From: Sphagnum magellanicum | Lineage: Eukaryota > Streptophyta > Sphagnopsida > Sphagnales > Sphagnaceae | Direction of reading: 5' to 3' | Length of the DNA: 64,000 bases | NCBI GenBank assembly: GCA_021904315.1 | Contig: CM038924.1 | Location: forward strand, 13,504,026-13,568,025 | Shown here: in pieces, positions 1 through 11,129 of the stretch | Numbering within the stretch: the first letter of the stretch is position 1 | How the letters are laid out: each line of letters opens with the position of its first letter | Made by a program: the position numbers and the translations under genes | Notes under the pieces: generated by a model | The model's input: the letters and a program-made list of their open reading frames with translations, nothing else | Told to the model about the DNA's origin: nothing | Database searches by the model: none

Positions 1-3000
1 CATCTATATATAAAAAATTGTAACATATATACACCAAATATATAGTAATGAACTTTTGAAGTTGAAAAATATGGACTAGTTTATTATTTGTGCCTTTATA
101 TACATGCATTTTTTTGTATGAATTTTATGTGGGATATATATAGGGACTCAATATATGATATGTTTTATATATAAAAAAACACGTGCAAAAGAATTGCTAG
201 ACAAAAATTAAGCAAACAAAAGTTATGGACTTTTGAATAGCTTAAAGTGAGCCATATTTTCATGTCCATATCATAATCATTTTAGGGTGGATTTGAATTT
301 TATTTTTTTTAACACATACATTAAAGAATTTTTTAGAATGGTTTATTTTCATATAGGCTTTTTAATTCATTAACCACAATGTAATTCCCCAATAAACTAA
401 TGATATCAAAGTAAAGTACCATTTTAACACTATCATATGGACTTTTAGGGAGTGGAGCATCCGTTAAAAATGAGCCACCTTAAAGTGCATACACCCATGT
501 GAATGATATGATCACATGCATTAGTTCATAGATCACACCCATTCAATGTATTTTGGCACATTTGTTAAATGAATTCACATAACAACCTTATACATAGAAA
601 CACAAATTAAGGGGTGAGTTATGGAAATTGTTTACACCTATAGATGGACCTTTATGAAGTAAGGTTGTCAACAATTGTCATCATCCTCATATTTGTCATT
701 TAATAACACAATTCATTTCCATTTGGTAAAATCATGACATGTTTTACATGTAGGACATGGTGGGCCATTTCCAAAACAAAAGGGCTTCAATGAGTCGTAG
801 CCTTGAATCTAGTCCTCATTTTCAAAATGGCCCCATGAGTGGGCTTTACATAAAGCTTGATTTGAATCATAAATTAACCATTTTTTGACCATGAGGTGGT
901 GATGGAGGCATAGATTTCAAAGTGACCCAACTTTTAAGTGTGGAGACACCTTACACTTAACTAGAGGAGGCATTATTCATTGAAATAATGTGCCCCCCGA
1001 GTGAATTTTTTTGAAAAAGAAGGATAGCTTATAAGGATATGAACTTATATGTGACATTTGACACCATTTTAATGCTCTGTGTTTTTATTGAGTTTTTAAA
1101 AAAATGTGGTAGTTAAATTCAAGAAAGCAATGCATTTGTGAATTCTCATGTGATGGATTTTTTAAAACCATCATCAATAACATGGCTAGGTGTAGTTAAT
1201 GACACCAATTTCATAGGGTGTTTTGTGTGTTAAGTGGGACTTAGAATAAAAATGATTTGCAAAATAAATTGAAATGGTAATGTTGAATGGACTTTGTTGT
1301 GGGGATTTGGATGGGTTAGACCCCAAGTGGATTGGAGGTACAAAGTAATTTGAAGACAAATAAATATGGTGACATTCAAAGGTTGTCTAATGATTATAAA
1401 TTTCCAAGAAATAGAAAAAATAAATGTCAACATAAATGGCATTCTTTAATGTAGTCAAAAAAATAGTTACATTGTTGAATTGTGTTGGGGTGGTTTCAAT
1501 TGAATTTTAAGGAAATTCTAATTATGAAATATAAATTTTTTTTAATAAAATAATGTGTAAAATTTGAAGTTAAAAATGGATTATAAGCTCCAAAGAAGAC
1601 AGTGACAATTGACAACTAGAACTACTATACAACTTGGACTCCAATATATATGTAATTGAAATGGAGTCTACGCATTGTAAATTGTAAGAATCACATTTCA
1701 TTTTCAAATGCATGCAAAAAGCCACATGAACATTGCAAACATCTTCATCCAAAGACTACACATGAAAAAAAATTGCATTGAGAGGGAAAGAAAGAAAAAA
1801 CAAGTCCAAGATGCAAAAGATAACAATACCAACCATTTCAAATTGGAAAGTGAGAAAACAATTCAAATATTGTGTGGGAATCCAAATTTCAACATGAGTT
1901 GATATTTCAAGAGGCAACAAATGGGATGACTAATCATCTATGCATAAAAAACTATATGGTGACCATGTCATAACAATTGTCTCTAGCTTGAATCCAATCT
2001 CATAACCCTCGATACAACTTAGCTAGTGAAAGTCCAAAAACATGGTGGGAATTGATATTAATTAAATATTTGACCAAGTGGGTTGAAATGAAAATTAAAA
2101 TTTAACACAAATTGAAAAAATCATGGAGAAAAAATAATTGGAAAATTTACAAATGCATGGACAAGAAAAAATTATATCCAAAGATGTGAAGTGAATGATA
2201 AACAATTCAAGGCATTACATGTTGAAATATCAAGAAAAAATAATTTTATTTTATACTTGTGGTCACCCCTATGAAGAGCCTCAATAATATATAACAAAAG
2301 GCCTATGATGCAAATCACAAATTCCTATTTTTGGATTGTCAATTAAAGAGGAAATGTTTGAAACAAAATTGGTGATACCTTGTTACCTACTACAACGATA
2401 ACAATAGTCTTATGACCCAACAATCCTTGCCACCTCTAATAATTACAACAAATTATTGCCTTATTAACAAATTCATGGAACTTGGCAATAAATAAAATAT
2501 TTATTGAACTTGATCACTATTGATTTGAAACTTGATATCATAATATAATTACTCATTATACATCATGATGAAATGACATTTGTGACCAAAAGACCACATT
2601 TGTGATTTCATAAAACCACATTAAAGATAAAGGTTTAGTTAAAATGTCAATCAGCTGTTAAAAGAAAAGGGGAAATTCGACAAAAACAATTTGTTTTTTT
2701 AATAAGTTGTTGAACAAAATGAAAATCTAGATGGTGAATTATTTGATTTTGGAATGAAAGATTGATGGAAGTATAATGGCACTTTAATGGTCGCAGAATA
2801 TGGTTGTTGGACAAGAACAAATAAAAATAATTACAAAAAGAAGATTTTGTAGCCAAAAAGTTGATTTGCCAAATTCCACAAAAAATTATACTGTAACATA
2901 TTAGAGAAAAGAACAATAGTGACAAAACAATAGATGTTTATTGCAAAATATTTCTTACAATACTATGGTGTAAAGCAATAAAACCCATGTAGATATTAAT

Positions 3001-3680
3001 AATATTTAACTACCTTAAGGATATTTACAAAATAATGGAAAGTGAAATCATGTTGAGTCACCAACAAGCGAACCATGCGTATATATTTTAAGCCTAGTTA
3101 TCATGAGCTTCCATGCAATACTATTTAAACTAATCAAAAGAATAAAATGTGAACATGATTTGGACAACACTTTCCCTCTAACTTGAATTTATTTTAACTA
3201 TTGCATCTATATTTATATTCCTATGAAGAATATTAAGTAATTTTCTTTTGATTCAACATTGCATTGGATTTGTTCCTACTCAATGACAAGAATAAGAAAT
3301 CAATGAAGAGGAATAAGACCTAAAGATTACTAGAGCAACAAATTGATTCCTCAATTATTTGTAACTCAAGTAATGCCTAACTTTGCTTCACGAGCAAATT
3401 AGTTTATTTAGTGCCTATAGGCACAAAAGTAACCTCCAAATCTCTAGCTTGCACACACTATGTGATATGATAGCAATGAAATTTTGATATGATTCATTCT
3501 AGCATGAAATAGAATATTTACCACCAACTTGTTTATGCTTTGATTGTTGCATGTTGTGATTGTTGGTTTATTATATAGGAGATGTGATTTAAAAACTAAG
3601 GTTCGAAACCAAATTACTTATTTGGTTTTATCTATCAAAGAACAATATTATGCTTGAGGCTAGATACACAACAACAAATT
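1..3680. other. AT-rich intergenic DNA, no gene seen
   Basis: Very AT-rich sequence with poly-A/T runs and short (AT)n stretches. The open frames here are under 100 codons, lack convincing composition and match no family I recognise. I see no splice-bounded exon, tRNA-like fold or transposon terminus that I can defend. Confidence 0.6.
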
Positions 3681-3689
3681 ATGGGTTTT

Positions 3690-4660
3690 TTGACTGGTCA
3701 AAGAAACAACTATCGTCCTTTTCAAGCACAATTATAACTACTTGGTCATAAAAATCATTATGTAATTTACAAAGGCCATTGAGATCTCATGTGATATCAT
3801 GGTTTGTGACTATAATTAGTATGATGACTAGTGGATTTTTTGGGGTATATATATATATATTTGAAATTGTAATAATATGTTTTAAATAAATAAAAATTAG
3901 TTAATTAAAAATGCTCTAACTTTTTGCAACTAGAATAACAACTTCTAATCTCACAACATGATGATGTGGCATTCAATGTGGTAATAAAATATTTGACTAT
4001 TAGTCAACATGATGACTCATACAATACTTTGGATAAATGAAACATTTATTAGTTGGTCAATATGTTAGAGATGACATCCAATCTTTCAATGTAGCTCTTT
4101 GCATCAAAATGCAAGTCCAAAAATTTTACCCTCACTATAACAAATCATGTCCTTTGAATTGGACATAAAAATGACTATTGTTTTTTTCAACTACATTTAT
4201 AACTACTTGGTCATAACTTGATCATTAAGTAGTGGAAAAAAAACATCAACATGCCGCATGGCATCATGATATTGCAATTGTAGTTAATAGGACAACTTGT
4301 TGGTTTTTTGGTAAATTGTAATATTATTCTTCAATTTTTGTTCATTAGTAAGTTAGTTGCAAGAACCATCCACCTTTATGATTAATAACGACTCAATCTC
4401 CCATGATGATGACATGGTATGTTATATGCCAACAAGATGATGTGACTGTTCATCAACATCATGATTCATGTCATTGATTTGATGAATTAATGTCTTTCAT
4501 TAGTTAGTTGAAAACATTATTGTCCTTTGTGATTGATAACGACTTAGTCTTTCATGTGATGATGACATGGCATGCCATTTTACAACAATGTGTCACAAAT
4601 TTTCATGGCAATCCATGACTTTTTGTGACACCATAAGTTTTTGTGTGTTTTGAATTTAAG
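3690..4660. repeat. degenerate direct repeats
   Basis: Related blocks recur here. The phrase ataactacttggtcata occurs near 3734 and again near 4198. A block containing ataacgact followed by gatgatgacatgg occurs near 4384 and again near 4534, about 150 bp apart. The copies are diverged and carry no reading frame. They may be fragments of an old repeat family. Confidence 0.5.
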
Positions 4661-4799
4661 GCACCAATATTTATCATGCCATGAAGTTTTTGAAACCATG
4701 AATTCACATACATGTGTATGTGTACTAAATAATTTATTTTTAACTTGTAATTATGACTACAATATTAATAGTCATTTTGAAAAATGTGACACATAATTC

Positions 4800-6065
4800 C
4801 TTGACTATTTAACTATTTAGCACACTAACTTAGGTTAACATACCTATTAAATTAACCTATGTATGTAAGCTATTTAGTAAAAACCTACTCCATAATATAG
4901 ACTACCTTGTAAGTTACTCAATTCAATATAAAAATTTATTACATTTAATATGTTTAAATATACTTAGAATAAGTTACCTTACTAATAGGTCAACCTAGGT
5001 AGGCTCACCAAGGTTCTTAGTTTTAATTTCTTTGCCAAGTTGACTTGAGTAGCTTCATTACAAAATATTTTGTCAAGTTTACAACCACTTCAAGTTTGTG
5101 TGACTAGATGTAACCATGATATTAATTATTATGTATTAGGGTTATTTAATAGATAACCTTTAAATATTAAAGTAGGTTGTACTTTCCTACTAGATTACTT
5201 AAGTATATAGCCAATGGATATCTAGGTAAGTGCTTAAAATATGTATGAGGAACCTAGGCTCCTAGGAAATAGGTTAAGTACAATTGTATATAGTAGGTAA
5301 TAGTTATTCAACCATGTTTAGCATAGATCAGTCTACATCTAACCTAGATTTAGCCTAGCCTTAATTAGGTCTAGCCTAAATTAACCTAATAAAGTTTAGG
5401 TATAGCTTAGATTAACCTAGTTTAGTTGAGGTGTAATGTACAAATTAACCTAGTATAGCCTAGAGGTCTAACCTAGTTTAGACATAGTCTAGGTCTAGGT
5501 TAAATTAACTTAGCTCAATCTAGGTCTAACTTAGTTTAGTCTAGGTTTAGCATAAAGCCAAAGTAATATTAAAAGTTATATTAGGTTAATTTATTTTTTA
5601 GCCTAGGAATGCCTAGGTTAACCTAGGCTAGGTTAATAAATAGTATAAGTTGACATATTAGTTCATTTTAAGTCAACCGAGGGAGGTTTAACTCTAGGTT
5701 AGGCTATAGGTAGGTTAACTTAGGTCAACATAGGGCAGCCAAGGTTAATTCAAGTTTAAAACTTTTGAGCTTTATAACTTTGTATTAAATATAATTAATA
5801 TTTAAAAATGTGGTAGTGCAATAAATGAGGACTTGAACCCCAAAATGAAGGTGAGGGGTTCAAGTTTTCACTTTTGAAACCAATGATATTTAGGCCACTT
5901 AGTTTAGGTTAAGTAGTTTAGTCTAGGGTTATTGGGCTAAGAGTTTAACATTGTTTTTAATATAGGCCACCTAGCCTAGGTTAAGTAACATAGGTTTCTT
6001 AGCATAGGTAGCTAGCTTACTTAGGTTAAACTAGGTTAGGTTGACTTTTGGTTATGTTAACTACA
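4800..6065. repeat. array of degenerate CCTAGGTTAA-type words
   Basis: Short words such as aacctag, cctaggttaa and tttagtctagg recur irregularly on both strands across more than 1 kb, giving a palindrome-rich array without a clean period. Similar word arrays occur at 10.56-11.1 kb and 20.8-21.3 kb. No coding potential is seen. Confidence 0.6.
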
Positions 6066-6515
6066 TGGGCTAAATTAAGTTGATTTTTGGTCATGTGCAA
6101 TGACTCATAACATGTGTTTATAGATTTTTAACACATGTCATCCATCCATCAAGACATCTTTTGTAACACTTAGTTGAATAAAATGACCAAGTTGAGATGA
6201 CATGCACTTTACACATCATACCAAAGTTAATGATCACATGAAATTTCATTATTAAAAAATCTTAGTTATTTTGATGATTGGGCTTTGCAATTAAACATCC
6301 CTTGTGACTAAATGGGCGAATCAACATGGGTTTAGCAATTCATTAATCACTAGTTGCATGTCCTTCCTAACTAGTATATATGTAGTTGTAAAAGTTAGTT
6401 CCAAAACCCAATATGTGTTGTTGTGATAATATGATAGTGGGATAAAATTTACTAAACTAGATAATCAATGAAACTCCATGTTTGACAAGTATTCCAATGG
6501 AAAAAATTTAATTGT

Positions 6516-6990
6516 CTAAACCACAAGCCAATCAACATATATGTGGGTAGCCAAAACCATATCATTGTTTGTGGGTGTAGGATTATATACTCCAACCTTC
6601 ATTTGATGTGCCTTAAAGGCTACCAAGTGGTCTTGAAATGGGTTTATCATGGACTTGTCAAAAGCTCGTTCATAACATTCACAACAAAATTGTTGAACTA
6701 AATGTGGGTAGGAAGATGAAGCTTGAAGTACCATTTGTTGGTTAAAAAATTGGGTCAAATGTAATTTAACATCAACTTCATCCATTAGTTCAATGCCTTT
6801 CACCAAGGGAACTTAAAATGGATAGTAGTCTTTCAAGTCAAATGGGTCTAAAATGTTAATAACATATGTGCATTGAGACAAAACAATTCCTTCTACCACC
6901 TAAAAAATTTGAATAATGTTATGCAAGTAGAAAACCAAATCTGGACATTTCAAACTCAATAATGTTCTTAAATTTTATATTGTTGATGTA
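6516..6990 (-). pseudogene. Ty1/Copia reverse-transcriptase 3' remnant
   Basis: On the minus strand a broken frame reads FEMSRFGFLL, then in another frame VVEGIVLSQCTYV..NILDPFDLKDYYPF, a stop, VPLVKGIELM, QASSSYPHLVQQF, HLVAFKA and NNDMVL..YVDW. In that order these match the end of Copia-type reverse transcriptase: the FEM.DLG block, the G..LSQ.KY..++L..F..D block, the PL.KG block, the ASSS.PD block and the D.DW start of RNase H. At least one in-frame stop (TAA just before VPLVKG) and one frameshift show that it is dead. No LTRs or other Copia domains were found nearby, so this is an isolated fragment. Confidence 0.65.
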
Positions 6991-7680
6991 ATGGATATAA
7001 CATTTAATTTCCAACCTCAATACTCAAAATATATGGAGTCACAAACGATATACCTCACATTAACTAAAAATGTTTATCAAATCATTTTTAATACCATACC
7101 CTAAAAAATTTACTGAAAAATTGTTATATATATAATTTTTATTTTACTTCCCAAATTTCATTTTAAATGAATTTTCCAACCCTTTAAAAAAATAAGGGTC
7201 AAGTTTTTAATATCTAAAATCTCTTGCAATTGAAAAAGAACTCGCATAAAGTTTTTAACACTATGAGAAAATTGTGTCTTCGAAAATTGCATTACCCTAC
7301 AACTATGCATCTTATGTGCAACTATGTTGCAACTTATGTGTGCCTATGCAACCTATGTGCAACTTTGTTGCATCTTTTCCATTAAAATACGATGAATTTA
7401 TTTTTTTAAATGCCATTTCAAAATTTCATAAAGTAGTCACATATTAGATGTATGAAGTATACACCTATGATAAGAATATGTGTCATATATATAATTATAT
7501 AATCAATGTATTTTGACTTTTGTTCAAGTTACACATTAGTTGTTAGGTGTAACTACCTTGCATAGTTGTTTGATGTAATTACCTTACAACTGAAGTATGG
7601 ACTTAGGCGGTATGATCTTACCACCATGACATATTAAGTGCCATGTCATTTAAAAATGATTGCAAACATCATTGATGACC

Positions 7681-8171
7681 TTTATGAGTTGTTATGAACA
7701 AGTGATCATTGTGAAGAACTATGGTGCAACTAAATAACAACTTTGAATTTAAAATTTGAGAAATTAAAATTTGGGTAGGATATACAAAAACAAACAACAC
7801 ACGGAAGTAAGTTAGTAAATCTTTCCTTTACATCAGCGGCCCTTATGGGTTGTTGTGAACAAGTGATCATTATGAACAACTATTATGCAACTAGATTGCA
7901 ATTTGAAATTTGAAATTTGAGAAGTTAAAATTTGGGCAGGATATACAAAAGCAAGTGACACGTGGTAATAAGTCAATAAATTTATCCCTTCCATCAATAG
8001 CCCTTATGGGTCATTGTGAATAAGTGATCATTGTGAAAAATTATAATGCAACTACATTGAAAGTTGAAATGTGAAATTTGAAATATGAGAAATTAAAGTT
8101 TGGGTGGGATATGCAAAAACAAATAACATGTGACAATAAGTCAATAAATCTCCCCCTTTACATCAACAACC
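7681..8171. repeat. tandem repeat, three ~161-169-bp units
   Basis: Three consecutive units each begin with a variant of cttatgggttgttgtgaac, followed by aagtgatcat, an aaatttgagaa..ttaaaatttggg block, a gatatacaaaa block and a tcaataaat..tcc..acatca block. Starts are near 7681, 7842 and 8003, and a truncated fourth start is near 8172. Divergence between units is moderate and there is no conserved reading frame. Confidence 0.75.
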
Positions 8172-8332
8172 CTTGTGTGCTTATGGCTATTATTAAGAAA
8201 TTCAAGATGAACTATTAAGGAGAAAGTCCTTATTTCTTCAAACATTTTGTTTACTTTAGTCTCGATTTTTTGATGATATAATTGTGATTTTATATGCTAC
8301 ATTGTTTTGTTTAACTTTGTTTTCTTTGTTTT

Positions 8333-8484
8333 CACTACTAGAAATTTTGTCTTTTGCAACTTGTCTTATGCAACTAAAAAATGTCGCATGCAACTACACA
8401 TGTTGCATGCAACTCCAAAATAGTTGCATGTGAGACTTTTTAGTTGCATAAGACAAGTTGCAAAAGACAAAAAATTTAGTAGTG
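8333..8484. mobile_element. 152-bp CACTA-ended foldback MITE
   Basis: The segment opens with CACTACTAGAAA and closes with TTTAGTAGTG. The two arms are inverted copies of each other for about 48 bp, including a ttttgcaacttgtcttatgc block. It is flanked on both sides by ttt, consistent with the 3-bp target duplication of CACTA (En/Spm) elements. The arm shares the phrase gttgcataagacaagttg with the larger element at 17,936-21,522, so both may be mobilised by the same transposase. It encodes nothing. Confidence 0.8.
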
Positions 8485-8853
8485 TTTCTTTGTTTCAAAT
8501 TAAAACTAAAGATGAAAAAAAATGTTGTAAATCTTATTGTTCATTATAAAACATGAAAGCACCTTGAAGGTCCATAATTGTTATTTTGTTTGATTGTACA
8601 TTGAAAAAAATGGTGCGAAGACAACATCCATTTTGTTTGAACATACTTGCTTTGAAACTACATTTAGCAAAATAATCTATTTTTAATGGAAAAGAATATG
8701 TGATTTGATAGAATTTTGCTAGGTTATTGATTATTATATGCCATTAAACATTTTGTTGTTGTTTGTTATGTATTAAACCAAATCAAAAATATGAATGATA
8801 AAACAACTTGGTGAAGCAGAGTATTAAATGTGACGACATTTGACCTCCATATT

Positions 8854-8965
8854 CACTACAACAAAAGGTGTCCTTGTACGCCAAGTGATTTCATTGAATT
8901 TTGAGTGAATTCACTAGTTGTAGTGAACGGGGATTAGTGAACTGCACCCACATTTTGTAGTAGTG
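8854..8965. mobile_element. 112-bp CACTA-ended MITE
   Basis: The segment starts CACTACAACAAAA and ends TTTTGTAGTAGTG, which are inverted repeats of each other with small mismatches. It is flanked by a perfect ATT/ATT 3-bp target duplication. The interior contains further gtagtgaa/ttcacta inverted words, so the whole piece can fold back. It is too short to encode protein. The terminal CACTA and 3-bp duplication fit a non-autonomous CACTA-type element, different in sequence from the one at 8333. Confidence 0.8.
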
Positions 8966-8969
8966 ATTA

Positions 8970-9610
8970 TAATTATTTCATGCATCTATGATCTTGTTTT
9001 GCATTCACCACTGTGTAAAAATAAGGTTGTAATTTTTTTTGGTTTCAAGTCAGAATTTGATGTGTTATGTTGCATTTTATGTACATTGCTTGTTAGTTCA
9101 AAGTTAATAACATTGTAGTTGTAGATTAATTATATTTAAGTTGACAATATGGACGTCCAAATGTTTTTAGTTAATTGCAAAATTATTTACATGTTGGATT
9201 TCACATGTGATGTTAAATCACAGTATGGAAATTTTCAAAGTGGACAAGGTGGTCAAAGGAAGATGTGGCAATATATCAAATTACATGGTGAAACCTAACC
9301 TCAGTGCTTTTAGTATTTCATGCATCTTGTTTTGAAAATCATCATTGTGTGTAGTTTGGAGTTTAGATTGTACATAATTACCAATAATATCATTTGGGAA
9401 TTACACTTTCATGATATGTTAACTATGGAAATTCATGTATGTTGTAATTGTTAATGGAATTAATTGCTTTTTAGTTGCAAAACAATTTTAGTTGAATTGA
9501 TAGTATGGACATCTAAAATTATCTTTTATGTGTTATTAACATCATTTCACATGTGAAATTGAATATTAAGTTATTGCAGTTCCAAAAGTAGACAAGATGT
9601 AATGAAGAAA
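8970..9610. repeat. two diverged direct copies of a ~300-bp block
   Basis: Blocks near 8976-9250 and 9318-9600 share, in the same order, atttcatgcatct..cttgtttt, a tgaca/gatag..atatggac block, a ttcacatgtga block and a final ccaaaagtagacaag or ttcaaagtggacaagg block. Divergence is high. Nothing coding is seen. Confidence 0.45.
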
Positions 9611-10559
9611 TTGTGGGTTGTTCCATGGCAACAAAATAGGGGAAGGCATATCACAAAATGAAAATACAATTTTAAAGTTTTAGATGATAATATTTTATTT
9701 TTGATTATTGACCCTTTGTGTGGGAATAGGAGGACCTTGCTATAAGTAGTTAAATAATATTATAGCTTCATAGTCAAAATGTATTTCATTAGGAATGAGC
9801 ATCTTTCAAAATGTTCTTTAATGTATTTCCAACCTTGAATGTCATACAATTTCAAGTCAATTTCATGTTATTTTACATCAAATGTAATCCAATTTGGACA
9901 TGATGATGAAGAATAGTAACATGACATCACGATACCTACAAAGTTATTAATGAATATCATTTTAACTTTTCATAAGTTGCAATTTGCAAATAATATTATC
10001 ATTACCAATTATGTAATAAGTTGCAAAATAATACCATCATGCAATTGATAGTTGTTAAAAAAAATTCAATTTTTTTTCCAAATTAATAAACTTAGTTGCA
10101 AGAAAATATTTTATTAGTTCCATAATTATCCATTTCCTATCACTAATAATTGAAAATTAGTAGATCAATTTGATAAATCATTTTAATTATGTGCATGATT
10201 ATAGGCCATGCCAAATATTTTTCAACTATTTTATTTGTCTATTTTAATTAGTTAGTGTTACTCTAATAATTCATTTTGATTTATCTTGTAACATGAACCT
10301 TACATTTTGCTATTACATGTATATGTAAGCCTACATCAAGATCTATTATCTAAATAGTTGGAAAATATAAATCCAAATTCCATAAAAAAACATAAATAAA
10401 TCAATGACACCACAACCAAGTTTGTTGAAATTGCACAAACACACATGCATAGTTCCAAACGTTTGTTTATGTAAACCCAAACTTGACAAAATCTCCAAGT
10501 GCACATGCTTTTCTTCCAAAAAAATAAAGGATGATATACTCATTAATTTTAAATTATTA

Positions 10560-11125
10560 TACCCTAGGCCATTTTTGGTTATTATATATAGGTTATTCCA
10601 CCTTAGATTTTTTTAATTAATATACCTTAAGCTATTCTTAGATATTTTAAACTATTCCACCTTAGGTTATTTTAAATTATTCCACCCTAAAATATATTCT
10701 TAATTATTTAAAAATATTCCACTTTAAGTTATTTTAAATTATTCTACCCTAGGATATATTTTAAATTATTTTAAACTATTCCACTTTAAGTTATTTTAAA
10801 TTATTCTACTTTATGTTATTTTTAATTTTTAAAACTATTCCACTTTAGGTTATTTTATGTTGTGGTATTCTAGGTTATTCTTAATTATTTTGAATTATTC
10901 CACCTTCGATTATTTTTAACTATTTTAAATTGTTCTAGCTTAAGGTGTTCTAAGTTATTTTAATATGTTTTATTATAAACTATGTAACCTTAACTTATTA
11001 CAACCCTAGGGTACTCCTTAAGTTATTATAAGGTATATATATATAACTTATAATGTATAACTTATTTAACTTAAAATAACCTAGCGTATAATATTTTTAA
11101 ATAGTTTAAGGTATAATAACCTAGG
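10560..11125. repeat. degenerate short tandem repeat (ttattttaaa-ttattccacctt type)
   Basis: A loose unit of about 30-40 bp (attattttaaa, tattccactttagg) is repeated more than ten times, ending in the reverse-orientation words aacctag and aacttat near 11.04-11.12 kb. The array is very AT-rich and non-coding. It resembles the word arrays at 4.8-6.1 and 20.8-21.3 kb. Confidence 0.65.
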
Positions 11126-11129
11126 TTTA

